Part shown: positions 25,180-36,910 of the stretch, piece by piece | Layout: every line of letters begins with the position of its first letter | How positions within the stretch are numbered: the first letter of the stretch is position 1 | NCBI GenBank assembly: GCA_026874595.1 | Contig: CM049306.1 | Span: forward strand, 22,863,019 to 22,927,018 | Direction of reading: 5' to 3' | DNA: 64,000 bases | Origin: Sipunculus nudus | Lineage: Eukaryota; Annelida; Sipuncula; Golfingiida; Sipunculidae | The notes under the pieces: model-generated | The model's database searches: none | What the model was told of the DNA's origin: nothing | The model's input: only the letters and a program-made list of their open reading frames with translations | Translations under genes and position numbers: made by a program

Positions 25180-26480
25180 TGTGTGCATGATATGAAAATT
25201 ATATCAACAGTGCTCACGGGAAACAAACGTGCCTTGGTCACAGTTGGGCAAAATTTAAGGTACTAATTTTATATTTATACTAATAACTTATAAAATTTGA
25301 AAAATTCAGAACTAATTTTGGGTATTCAATTGAATCTTGATTAAATAATGTTACATCCCTGACAAAAACAATCTCTAGCTTCAGCAATGCCCTTGTTAAG
25401 GGAGTAAATATATTTCTTGATTTTTTACAAAGTGCATTATGTTTGGGCCCATAACTTAAAAAAAAATACACAATACTGACATCATTTCTGGCATGTGCAT
25501 AGTGAATGTATGGAAAAATATGTATATTATATATGATCAAAGTCAGATCAGTGGTTTTGATATTAGGCAGTCTTAAAGTGTAACATTGGGTTTTTAATGG
25601 AAAAAAGAAGTTTTTCATTGATATCTCGAAGGAATTAAGTCCTAGTGACCAAATTCTTGGCATGGTAGGGGATTTTGGAGAAATCTAACTGTATGCCAAA
25701 TTTAAGGAACTTAGAGCTGAAGCTCGGGAGCTGAGCTCTAGCAAACTGCATAACACTAGCAATATGTGACGTGACATGGTGCTTGAAAACTTGAATAAAA
25801 TCTACAGTTTTTGATCAACTGGTTTCAAATTTTTGGTGTTAACAGTTGAAATGCTAACAAAAACATGCTGTGAAAATTAAATCCACAGCAGTTACAGCAA
25901 AAAAACGTGCCATGGTCAAAGTTGGGCAAAATTTAAGGTACCAATTTTTTATTTTTGCTAATATTTTTAAAAATTTAAAAGATTTTGATCTAATTTTGGG
26001 TATACAATTTAATTTTGATTAATAAAAGTAATATTACTGGAAAATAGTGTTTAGCTTTAACAAGTTTTGTGTTAAGTGATAAAATTTCTTTCCTGATTAT
26101 TTACAAAATGCATTATGTTTGGGCCCATAACTTTTTTAAATTAAATAATACAGACCTAATTTCTGGCATGTACATCTGGAATTATATAGAGGATTATTTA
26201 TAGGAAATATGAGGAAAAACAGATGAGTGGTTTTGATATTAGGCAGTCCTAAAGTGTGAAAATAGGTTTTTAATAAAAAATTGAGGTTTTTCCTTAATTT
26301 CTCGAAGGAATGAAGTCGCAAAGACCCAGTTTTCGGCTTGGTAGGAGATCTTGGGGACATCTAAAATTATGCTGAATCTTGGATTCCTAGGTCTTTCAGT
26401 TTCAAAACGTGCCACATCTACGGACGGACGGACAGACGACGGACAATGGACCACGACTATAGCTCAGATGACTTATAGTC
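25180..26480. repeat. Two tandem copies of a ~690-bp repeat inside the hAT-like element
   Basis: Copy 1 (about 25200-25690) and copy 2 (about 25885-26380) share AACGTGCC.TGGTCA, AGTTGGGCAAAATTTAAGGT, GCATTATGTTTGGGCCCATA, AGTGGTTTTGATATTAGGCA and TCTCGAAGGAAT in order. The array ends in GGACGGACGGACAGACGACG and a near-palindrome TAGCTCAGATGACTTATAGT...CAGCTGAGCTA. Confidence 0.85.
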
Positions 26481-27107
26481 AGCTGAGCTAAAAATGCCTT
26501 CAACCACATAAACTACAACAGTATTATTTTTAAAATGTTATTATTGTTATAAAAGCTTGTTCATTGTACATTGTGCCAGGAAATACTCAAGTAAATGATT
26601 TAAAATGACACAAGGTCAGGATTGTGACACAATAAGACAAATATACCAGTTTAACAAAGCAGTAATGATACTGCGGGGGGAACCAAGGTTAACTTAGAGC
26701 ATTAATATGCATGCTTTTAACTGTAAAGTTTTACAGTTGGTACAAATGTTTGACTTGTCAAATGACAAAAGTTCAATGATAAATATCACAAATATGGTGC
26801 TTCACTGTGCCAGTCTCATTAGAATCTCTCTGTGCCTGATAGCAGTCCACCAACTTGGCGGCCTATCACTAAATGTCATAGTTCATGTCATACACCAAGG
26901 CCCAATATCAAAGCTTTGTACCGGAAAGTCTTTGATAATCAAAAGTTAAGATCAAATATGCAGCAATAATAAGCTAGCATGGAGTGTTAGTCAAGGCAAG
27001 ACTGAAATTGAGTCAAAACGGACTCTGATTTTGCTCATTTAATCTCCGTCCCCATAGCCTCAGGGTTAACAACTAAACATCCTTTAATGATGCAAGTCAA
27101 TATGGTT

Positions 27108-27185
27108 TTAAGCAGTTGAAGTTTTATAGTGGTCATCTGACAAACCATTCATAATGTACACTTTTTAAATGGGCTTTAACATAGT
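27108..27185. repeat. Perfect 78-bp inverted repeat, left arm
   Basis: Begins TTAAGCAGTTGAAGTTTTAT and ends TGGGCTTTAACATAGT. Read as reverse complement it equals 28341-28418 at all 78 positions by my comparison. The flanks outside do not match. Confidence 0.9.
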
Positions 27186-27265
27186 ACCTTCTATTACCTC
27201 CACCAAGAAACTATACCTTTAATACAAGGTCAAGTGCTCTACTCAATATACAAAACATTTTCTCT

Positions 27266-27727
27266 AGAACAGAGCTGTACTACAACTCATTCCTACCAAA
27301 ATCTATATGACTATGGAACAAACTAGATGATAGACTTAAACACTGCCAGACCAGTAAATTGCTAAAAAATAATATATCAAGAGAAATTGCTAAAAACAAA
27401 CCACCTAAATATTATAATTCAGGATCAAGAAGAGCCCAGATAATTCACACACGGCTAAGAACACAGTGCAGTAATCTAAACCATGATTTATATAGAAGAC
27501 ACTTATCAAACGATTCAAAATGCCAATGTGGATTCGAAACAGAAAACGCAGAACATTACCTACTGCAGTGTCACCTCCATGTCAACTCTAGAAGTAAACA
27601 TCTCCCCCTAAATATACCTGTAGAAGAACTTCTTTATGGAAATCCCTATGCAAGCCACATCAGAAATGAAGAAATTTTTGAAGCAGTATCTTCATACATA
27701 GAAGACACAAAAAGGTTCAAAATATAA
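27266..27727 (+). pseudogene. LINE 3'-end coding fragment (second family)
   Basis: The frame reads RTELYYNSFLPKSI, a stop (TGA, 27308-27310), then LWNKL and on to TAA at 27725-27727. The FLP..I.LWN motif and the later CQCGFETENAEHYLLQCHLH cysteine-histidine stretch are typical of C-termini of non-LTR retrotransposon polyproteins. It differs from the host LINE at 22853. It is a truncated dead copy lying between the two 78-bp inverted arms. Confidence 0.8.
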
Positions 27728-28340
27728 TATTCCCCACCATATTTTCCCCTAAAAGTGATATTCATAATTCAGTCATAAAATTAGTCCTAATATACTAGGA
27801 CCTGAAACAAAAATGAAACAAAAACAATTTTAAATACTTGTCTTCCAAATAATTAATTAAATTTAAAAAAAAAAGAACAAATGAACAATTTCTTCCATTC
27901 TTACTAAGAAAATTTACAACTTGCCTTCACTTACCCAACATCCATACCACCCTACCTCACCTAAACTCACTCACATCCAAACACTCTGAATACTGCCATC
28001 GTATATTGTTAATGGAAACATTCGGGAGAGAGTCGAGGTAAGCTTTAAGTAGCTTGCACTTAATCCCACTGATGCTTGTATTATGTGATTTATATGTGCA
28101 TATTCAGTATCAATAAAATATCTAAAACAAAAAAACAAGTCAATATTGTAAAACAAACAATGATTATCAGGGAGCCATACAGTGGATCCAGTTTAGTGCT
28201 CAAGATCATATGAAGACTACCGGTAATTAAGTTTGGTCACATAACTGTCTCACTACCACCTGTCCATCTGGTAACCACATGGTTCACTGCACTAGTCAGT
28301 AGAGAGTTAGGCTTTGTGTCGGTTAACTTATATTACAGCC

Positions 28341-28418
28341 ACTATGTTAAAGCCCATTTAAAAAGTGTACATTATGAATGGTTTGTCAGATGACCACTAT
28401 AAAACTTCAACTGCTTAA
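28341..28418. repeat. Perfect 78-bp inverted repeat, right arm
   Basis: Reverse-complement partner of 27108-27185. Twenty-odd bases further on, GAATGATTTGTCAGATGACC (about 28443) repeats part of the arm once more with one change. Confidence 0.9.
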
Positions 28419-28571
28419 GCCTGAATAATAAAGAATATTGTTTGAATGATTTGTCAGATGACCAGTACATTAACCAGTATTGACCAGTAAAAGCCAGTAA
28501 TAGCTGGCTAAAGCCGGCTATAGCCACCGGCCCGGACAACATGAGTAAAAGCTGGCTTTTCGCCAACCCTG

Positions 28572-29285
28572 GTAGAAAATTATAAATTCTTAGGATGTTT
28601 TATTGACAGAAATCTGAATTGTAAAGAACATGTGTTGAATCAATCCAAGAAAGCAAACAAAAGATTATATTACCTTTATTATCTAAGAAAGCTTAATATT
28701 GACAAAACCATAATTACCATGTTTTATAATTCAGTAATTTCCAGTGTCCTTACTCATTCACTGGAGTGCTGGTTAAAGAAAATATCTGATAAGTTAAAGA
28801 AACAGTTAAATAATACCAGGAAGAGAAGTTGTAGAATAACTAGTACTTCTCATGCCACACACCAGGAAATCAGTGAAACCAAAAGAATGGCCTTCATATC
28901 AAAGGTCATGAATGACACAACATCCCCTATATTCAGAGTTCCGTTTTTTACCTTCAGGTAAACGCCTAGATACAATATTCTGCAGAACAACTCGTTTTAA
29001 AAACATCTCTTGTACCATACAGTATTAAACTTTATAACTCGCAACCCTCTTAGATATTTAATGTTTTGAATTATGTGTTTTGTCTGCAGAATTATCTGTT
29101 TTATCATTTTTACATACTTAATTTTACATGCATAGTCAATATGTTATGTGTGATTTTATGTAAATTTATGTATTATTTTTTATGTATTTATCTATTTACT
29201 TATTTATTTTTATGTAATGAATTGCAAGTCAACGACAAATTCCTGGAACTGAAGGCTAATAAATGTTATCTTATCTTATTTTTTG
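28572..29285 (+). pseudogene. Broken LINE, 3' part and tail
   Basis: Resumes the reading of 22853-23758 after the hAT-like insertion: YKFLGCFIDRNLNCKEHV, then KKANKRLYYLYYLRKLNID and MFYNSVISSVLTHSLECW, as in Rex1/CR1-L2-type polymerase C-termini. Coding similarity fades after about 28960, where a frame shift near PSGKRLD is evident. The end TAATAAATGTTATCTTATCT near 29258-29278 looks like a LINE 3' tail with a short tandem repeat. Confidence 0.85.
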
Positions 29286-29349
29286 TTTACAATTAACTTT
29301 ATTTATTTCTTTGGCATTCTGTGCTACTCATTAGCAACACAGAATATAT

Positions 29350-29610
29350 TTAAATGTATAACGTGTACTTTAAATGTGTAATTTATACCATGGGGGGGGG
29401 GGGGGTAATTGTCCAGGGGGTAATTGTACCGGGGGGGGGGGGTAATTGTCTGGGGGGTAGTTGTCCCAGGGGGTAATTATCCTGGGTGGTAATTGTTCGG
29501 GGAGTAATTGTCTGGGGGTAATTGTCCAGGGGGTAATTGTCGGGGGGGGGGGGGGGGGTAATTGTCAGGGGGGGGGGGTAATTGTCCGGGGGGTAGTTGT
29601 CCTGTTGCCG
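29350..29610. repeat. G-rich minisatellite element, copy 2 (inverted)
   Basis: About eleven GGGGGTAATTGTC(C/T) units with G runs of 4 to 14 between 29391 and 29604. The left flank (GTACTTTAAATGTGTAATTT, then ATACCATGG) mirrors the right flank of 22340-22500. The plus strand has many closely spaced runs of four or more G, so it is a strong G-quadruplex candidate. Confidence 0.9.
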
Positions 29611-29929
29611 TTGAGTCATACACAAGCAAGCTATTAATTGTGTTTTATTTTGCAGGCAGTCAAGTTTGCACACTATTCAGATTCTACATTAGTAAGTGTG
29701 TCAACTATTATGCAGCACTGCATGCACCTTGGCAGCTATGTACTTGATTATTAAGATACAAGATGAGAAAATAGTAGTATATCAATCTGTAATTCTCTAT
29801 CCTACAAAAGTAACATTGCTGAGGGGGACAAATTAGGTAAGAACTAGTTACAAATACAGAAAACTTCCTCTAAGTCAACCCTCATGTGAAAACAGGTAGA
29901 CATTTAAACAAGAAACTTTTGTTAATTAC

Positions 29930-31085
29930 GGTGTTCATAAGTGGTTGCAGGTGGCACCACCAGTTTTGCTTATGATAAAGAGCTATGTGAGATCTATACA
30001 CGAGCAAAATTTTGGCCAAATCGGTCAAACGGTTTCCAAGATATGAGCTTGGATGTCTGCAGAGTAAACGTGAATGTAGGTGGCGCCACCTGTCATAAAA
30101 TCAAGAAAGCTGTCCAGGATGTATAAACCTGCAAAATTTCAGGTGGAAAAGTCAAAACCACTGCTGCTATATGAGTGATTTTATCCCAAGGCAGATGAAC
30201 AGATGAATGCTGTGCATAAATGGTTGCAGGTGGCACCACCAGTTTTGCCTATGATGAAGAGTTATGTAAGATCTATACACATGCAAAATTTTGGCCCAAT
30301 CGGTCAAGCGGTTCCCAAGATATGAGCTTGGATGTCTGCAGAGAAAACCTGAATGTAGGTGGCGCCACCTGTCATAAAATTGAGAAAGCTCTCCAGGATG
30401 TATAAACCTGCAAAATTTCAGGTAGATATGTCAAACCATTGCTGAGATATGAGTGATTTTAGGCCAAGGCAGATGAACTGATGGATAGTGTTCATAAGTG
30501 GTTGCAGGTGGTGCCACCAGTTTTGCCTATGATGAAGAGCTGTGTGAGATCTATACACATCCAAAATTTTGGCCTAATCTGTCAAACCGTTAACGAGATG
30601 TTAGCTTGGATTTCTGTAGAGGAAACATGAATGTAGGTGGCGCCACCTGTCATAAAATTGAGAAAGCTGTCCAGGATGCATAAACCTGCAAAATTTCAGG
30701 TGGATAAGTCAAACCACTGCTGAGAAATGACTGATATTATCCCAAGACAGATGAACAGATGGATGCTCTGCAAAAATGGTTGCAGGTGGTGCCACCATTT
30801 TTAGTGTATGTTATAAAGCTATCAAAGGGCTACATTTGTGCAAAATTTTTAGCCAGATCAGTCAAACGGTTCCCGAGATTTGTGGGTTTAAGTGTGGAAA
30901 CAGACGCACAAATGGACACTGGGCAGCAAGGAAAGGTCAGAGGTCAATCAAAAATGAGGGCGCAGCAGTTCACATTTGACCTGATGATAAACCCGATTCG
31001 CTTAATGCAAACCAAGTTTTTTCAAACAGTTGAAAAGATATAGTTCCAATAATCAGGGAATTCTGCATCTAAACATTGTGTCTAG
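29930..31085. repeat. Satellite-bearing element, copy B (inverted), four units
   Basis: Reverse complement of the family at 3718-7040. Units of about 279 bases start at GTGGTTGCAGGTGG near 29941, 30220 and 30499 and, in a diverged form, at 30777. The far end (30880-31085) matches the copy-A leader, ending in GCATCTAAACATTGTGTCTAGA. The open 61-codon frames at 29941 and 30220 are the same spurious frames seen on the minus strand of copy A. Confidence 0.9.
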
Positions 31086-31760
31086 ATGTTTAGATGTAGG
31101 ATGTTTAATGTAGTGTTTAATGTAGTGGAGGAGAGTGTAAGTGGCAGATAAAAATGTCGCAAAATTAAGATGCAAGCAGCAGTATGATTTCATGCATATC
31201 TTATTGTTGTTGGGCTCAAGCCCGCGTTTAATAGTTGTACCAAGACAAGTAGTGTTTCAGACCCTTATCAATTGTTGACAGCTGTGACCTGGTGACTGTC
31301 AGTGTCACCGGTCAAGCATGATGTTCATGGACGATAATAGGTGCATTTTGCTTAATGCCTCCGTAAGCACATAAAACATGACATTGACAAGTAAATCACA
31401 TAGACTTATATGTTCCGTTGTTGATGTCTGTTTTCAGATAAGTCTAGAGTCAGAATTTTACCACTATAGAAGAGACATTTACCAGGAAAACTCACCAGAT
31501 TTGACAGACTCATGTTGTGTTTCCGGTCTCTTTCTGCTTGTAGACTGGTTCCTGCCTCACTAACGTAAGAACGTGGGTACCGCCAGTTGCATGTAAAGCT
31601 AAGTACGATCAAGACTGAAGTGACTTGGCATAAAACGTCAGGTCCCATAACAAGTGTAAAGCCTACCAAACGGCGATCGGAGCTCGATCAACACCCAATA
31701 CGAGCGGGTTCTTCATATTCATCTGTACAGCGTTATTAATTTCTGTTTAACCGTCAACAA

Positions 31761-31842
<82 letters not shown>

Positions 31843-34060
31843 ATTTTAATTCTCTATATAGCATATACAAACTCAGCGGCCTGTAGATAATGATTTTTAT
31901 GAAATTTTCAATATATATATATAGAAACATGCATATAGGCATCATAACTTTTTTACCATGCATGCATGATGTCACTGAAATACGGCCAACAGCTGAAATA
32001 TAGTTATAACATATATTGAACAAATTATAAAATTATCAATTGTAAAAAAGACCTATATGCATATTAAATTGCTCCTTATATATAATTTCTTTACAAGGTT
32101 GTATGGATGATATATATATAAACGCACGCTTGTATGGGTGATATTAACATTTAAATTTTTATATAATGTCTTTCGATGACTTTTTTAAATTCGATTCCCC
32201 CTTTATAATAAATAACAGGAATTCTTAAATGTGAGCAATTAAAATATATATTTCAGTGGGATTACATTCTATATTAGTACAATAAAGATCCGATCGAGGG
32301 GCTATATCTTTAGTCTAAATATCGAATGATCCTATACTTTGCGCTCCCATGTATACATATTTATATAGGTTTATACGTGTGAAATATATATATATATATA
32401 TATATATATATCCTTATACTATGCGTATATCCTTATACTATTATAAAATGCGTGCCCGAACACGTAGGCCTACTCTTATGATTCATTTTTTATATGTAAA
32501 ACCATTTTTACACTATTTCTTATGATTAACTTCTCATTTATACATTCATTAGTTTTTTTCATATTTTAATATATTTTTTATAAAGCAGAGATTATATAAT
32601 TGATAAACGGATTGTCTGCAGCTTTCGTATGCATGAAGCGGACTTCTTCGTATCATTGCCAATTCAGTACTTATAGGCATATATATTGGGCTTTTTGGAT
32701 AAAGATATACACCATTGCTTTAATTGTACTAGTTATAACCGTGTATTTATATATTATGTTCAGCAATTTATTTAAGTACTGAAAAATTTAAATTCGGCTA
32801 ACCTTTCCCATGCATCCGCATCTGTAATCCATGCATGACTGTCTTTATCCATTTCCGTACGCAGGCCCAATTAAACATGCATGACTTAATTAAGTCTTTG
32901 AAACTCCCGTATATACTTTACTTGTCCTTGACAATGAACCTATACATAGACGGGGATGATCTCAGGCATGCATACTAAATCCTGCAAGTATGTAACGTAT
33001 CTACCCACATACACAAATTATCAGTTATATATGAATGATTGTTTTTATTAATTGTAATAATTATTGGAAGTTGATATTTCAATAAAGCACTTAAAGTTTC
33101 GATGCAAGAAGATATTAAAAAGCTCCTTTTACCAGGGGCGCCATTAAAGGGGGGATGGGGTATATATACCCCCCCCCCCATTTTTTTGGCAAGGGGGGAT
33201 GATCATTGACTCAATGTAATCACCCCCCCCCCCCCCCCCACTATTCAGAGAATAATATTTACATTTTGCAAATGAAATATATTATTAAATATAAATCATA
33301 GACGTTGGTTCCATTTCTGAGTTAACCATGAAATATAAACCTGGTTTAGAATAAACTTATACTGGAAACATTATACCTTATTTTCTAAAATCTTATATGT
33401 GAAATGTGATTAAGTATATATATTTGAAATGGGTCATTAAGATACTGTGTGTGTGTGTGTGTGTCTCCCTGCCAAGGAAGATAAATTGACGCCACTGTCT
33501 TTTTGTACCGGTAGGTTATAATTGAACTCTTGAAATTGAAAATCTTATATATGGTTCCTCTGGACAAGAATTAAATATTTTTATCGGCTCTAACTGCTCT
33601 CCTATGAACATATGGACCTTACACTAAGGCTGCGAGCATGGTCTTGTATTTAGCTGGCTTTATTAAGGGAATATTAAGTATTATTTGCATAACAATAAAA
33701 AGAAACAACGCTGCTTTGTCTTTTGGTGTTACACTATTAAACAGCTATTAATTATGATTATGATTATGATTGTTATTATTACTATTATTATTTTTATTAT
33801 AATTATTATCATTATTGAATTTAATCGTCAGTATATAAAGTGTTTTCCTGAATATACGTCGTTATATGTAAAACAAGTTTTTTTTTATTATATTTAAGAT
33901 AACATATACTCAGCTACAGCTGAACCAAATGTCGGGGGATAAATAGGATTAATAAATGTAAACAATAAATGTACGATGAATATCCTGATGTACTAAATAA
34001 TTTTGGTAAGCAAAGCAGAATTACGTGAGGAAAAATGAATAAATCATATTTTTCTGGGAC
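31086..34060. other. Intergenic, AT-rich with microsatellites, no gene seen
   Basis: (TA)n microsatellites lie at 31763-31840 and 32383-32411. Poly-C runs lie near 33170-33180 and 33222-33240, a GT run at 33447-33463, and ATT/ATG trinucleotide-like sequence at 33750-33820. The stretch 31200-31700 is of mixed composition but no exon could be supported. Confidence 0.5.
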
Positions 34061-34195
34061 ACCGGAAGCGCTATTTTGGGGATTCGTCATATTCCACCAA
34101 TGAACGTCGCTCGTGTGTCCGGGTCACATTTGCAATACAAGAAGGCACGTCATTGGCTGTTTTGAAAATAAATGCAGAGGTCTTAGAAGGTGGCG
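34061..34195 (+). promoter_or_regulatory. Candidate KIF20 promoter and noncoding first exon
   Basis: A perfect ETS core ACCGGAAGC (34061-34069), CCAAT (34097-34101), inverted CCAAT as ATTGG (34152-34156) and TTTGAA (34161-34166, the CHR core) lie within about 105 bases. A strong donor GGCG|GTAAGT follows at 34195/34196. The first coding exon of KIF20 starts at an acceptor (39094/39095), so an upstream noncoding exon is required. CCAAT plus CHR is the known architecture of G2/M promoters, including mitotic kinesins. Joining 34195 to 39095 is inference. Confidence 0.45.
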
Positions 34196-34997
34196 GTAAG
34201 TTTAATTCGTGTGCTTTAATCATTAAAACTTTGATATGTAAGTGCCATCAAAACCTGGTGATTCCAGTAGAAAGGACATCAGTACGTCCTGTACAAGACC
34301 GTGTATCGTTTTGTATACAAATTTACATTATATATTCCCGAGTTTAAACTTAGTCATAATTTGATTCATGTTGCGCCTGTGAGTAAACTTCACTGCAGGC
34401 AGTGCCAGTGGAATCCGTGACACTGGCACCATGAGTGAATATTTTATGATGTTATTGCTCTTTTAGATTTGTGGATTCATGGAGAAATTCTAAAGTAAAT
34501 TAATGCAATATGTAACTTTTGATATATTTCGTGTGTATAGCCACTGATTATGCACTGCTGAAATGATTACTGTCTTAATTGTGAGGAACCAATCTCGTTT
34601 GACTTTGAGATAGCCTGGATCTTCTCTACTTCAGCCTACAATACACAATACAGGTTCACACCATTAAATGATATGATTTTTATCTTATATTCATGAGATA
34701 TATTCTGTAAATCTGACCATCCTCCTAAATTATTTATCAATACTGCTACTGTGCTAGATCTAAAAAAAAAATTGATTGACATGTGGATAAATTAAACACT
34801 TTCAGGACAAATAGTAATACTTCAAAACAAAATAGATCCTGTTTAGCTATTTAGTCATTTGGTACCTCATTCATTTCTTTGACTGCATTTTTGTGCAGGT
34901 TAATCTGTGTATTTCATGAATAATAAACAAACATGCAAGTATTTGGGCTGTCACAGACTTGATAATATGGAGATGATCTGTCTGTATATATATGGAT

Positions 34998-35630
34998 ACC
35001 AGTCGATTCGTCACCACAGTCATTTCGTCACCAATTTACATGCGGTACCAAGAGGTCAATTCGTCACCAATACTTTGTATGAAAAAATGTTATCTATTAC
35101 AATTAAAATTAAAATACACAATGATATCTATACTGAAAAGTTTGTTTGGTTGTTGATTCTTTTAATGGCTCAGGATACACCATGCAAGGAGTGGATTACA
35201 TGTAAATACAAACATTGCGCAGCATGGCCAACTGGCCGCCATGGTATTCAGGGCCATTACGTCACTGCTCACCGCAAACGATTCCCTCACGGCAGCCCGC
35301 TTGTAATGTTGTTTTATTTCACACACGCAGGTGTTTTCGTTAAATAAAATCCACGTCCACAATTGACACAGAGAAACAAGTCGCCAAAAGAACTTTCTAA
35401 AATCTTAAACGGCCTTTGCAGAGTATAAACACGTTTTTTGCAGTAACTATTTTCCCACCCATATTTCACTCTGCTGTCAATCAATATTCTGTTCTTCTGT
35501 CATTCCTTATGAATTTGAATTGCTGATTTTAAGGACGTGCCCGACCAAGTCCAGCCTGATTTTTATTTGACGGTCACTTCGTCACCAATTCCTTTGGTGA
35601 CGAAATGACTGTGGTGACGGAACGACTGGT
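34998..35630. mobile_element. Terminal-inverted-repeat element (MITE), 633 bp
   Basis: The left end ACCAGTCGATTCGTCACC and right end (reverse complement) ACCAGTCGTTCCGTCACC match with two changes, then both continue ACAGTCATTTCGTCACCAA. The inverted repeats are about 37 bases. Further CGTCACCAAT words lie subterminally. The 146-codon ORF overlapping it shows no domain and is not a gene. Confidence 0.85.
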
Positions 35631-36229
35631 TCCCATATATATTATAACATTGTAAGCTTTGGATTTAACTTCTAGTTAGGCCAACAGTTTTATTTTTTTT
35701 CTGGTTATGCCACCGACAGGGTTGGGCAAATCCCTGGTTGTTAACATAAAGCCCAGCCAAGTTGGTTTTTCTGAGTAAACCCCGGTTTTATGAGCAATAT
35801 GGTGTACATTTGATATTGAATATGATTACATGCAGTGGTAAATACAATTCTATGCTTTATGTTTTATTAACATAAAGCAGTATCAGGGTCTTTGTCTGAT
35901 GTATAATAGATAAAAAATCATGAATCATGATGCAGTGAAGACCTACAGGACTTTTATTTCCATAAAAGTGGATTACTTTATTGATGTAGAAGTGGGTACT
36001 GGCTGTCAAAAACTGGCTACTGTCTATCATTTTTTTTTTTAACTTTTTTTTCAGTATGAAATATAATGTAGCACAGTTGAAGAGTCTTTAACAATAACTT
36101 CATTTAATACACTTTTGAAAGATATCATGTTAAAAACAGTTTTTTTTATACCTAAGTGTAAAATAAATAAAACCCCTCTGCATATGGACGTCTTATATAT
36201 ATAAACAGAATTCAGTAATGATCTGCATC
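35631..36229. other. Intergenic, no gene seen
   Basis: AT-rich DNA with short T and A runs (36031-36050). Nothing specific is recognised. Confidence 0.4.
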
Positions 36230-36910
36230 AAAGTACGCTCTTTACACAGCACTTTACCTATAGGGCCACTACCTATATCGTAAGGCGCTGTTTGTTATGA
36301 CCTCGTATCCTGAATTGCTACACCAGAGGGGAGCACTGTATTTTTCTCCAATCAGATGAGACCTTGTGCTGGAAGACAAAGCCAAGCGAGGAATAAATGG
36401 AGCCAATCATGTTTATTTCGATTTGAGTGACAGCTCATCACCCCGCGTAACCGTCTGAACAGGCCACAGGCTCAGAGAGAATTGCCCCTGACGTGGTTTG
36501 CTTAGGGCCTTGGGCACATAGGATGCTTGGCCGGTGAGATGTAATTCAAACGAAACGTAACAACAAAGGCTGCATGCACCCCCTGCTGGCTTGTTTCAGT
36601 TCTGCAGACAACAGATACATGGCTACGCTAACACAGTCATAATGTCATAATCCAACTGGTCGATGATGCGAGAATGCGAGCAATTTTAATTCGATTGGAA
36701 ACTCATCAAGCGGCGCTTGAAGCGCAGCAATGGGCGGAGCCAGGATGCCTGTAGAGTGTTTGTTTATTGGCATCCGATTGGCTGCTTGTCACATCTTACA
36801 CACGTTTATTTTAGCGGACAACGAACCGCCATCTGGTGTCTAAATATATCATAAACGGTCAAAGCTGGCAGCGTGAAAATCAGTTGCTTCTTTAGAAGCG
36901 CAAGATTTCC
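36230..36910 (+). promoter_or_regulatory. Promoter-like, repeat-poor segment
   Basis: More GC and CpG than its surroundings. Contains AGCCAATCA near 36393, inverted CCAAT boxes at 36694, 36766 and 36777, a GC box in TGGGCGGAGCC near 36731, and CGCTTGAAGCGC near 36713. It could be a second KIF20 start or serve an unseen noncoding transcript. The 118-codon ORF starting at 36873 matches no family I know. Confidence 0.35.

Larger units (their letters stand above)
23759..28571. mobile_element. hAT-like non-autonomous insertion, 4813 bp, nested in a LINE
   Basis: The ends are TAGGGTTGGCC at 23759 and GGCGAAAAGCC.../CGCCAACCCTG at 28571, a short imperfect terminal inverted repeat. Flanking 8-bp duplications fit the hAT superfamily. 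Subterminal DNA on both sides is rich in GGCTAAA/CCAGCTTTAGCC words. No transposase was recognised inside. The interior holds two tandem ~690-base repeats (25180-26480), a LINE 3' fragment (27266-27727) and a 78-base perfect inverted repeat. Other interior sequence (23880-25180, 26480-27100, 27730-28340) is AT-rich without a recognised gene. Confidence 0.8.

Noticed and set aside
34907-35347. 146-codon plus-strand ORF
   Set aside because: Spans the left inverted end of a MITE; composition and context are noncoding.
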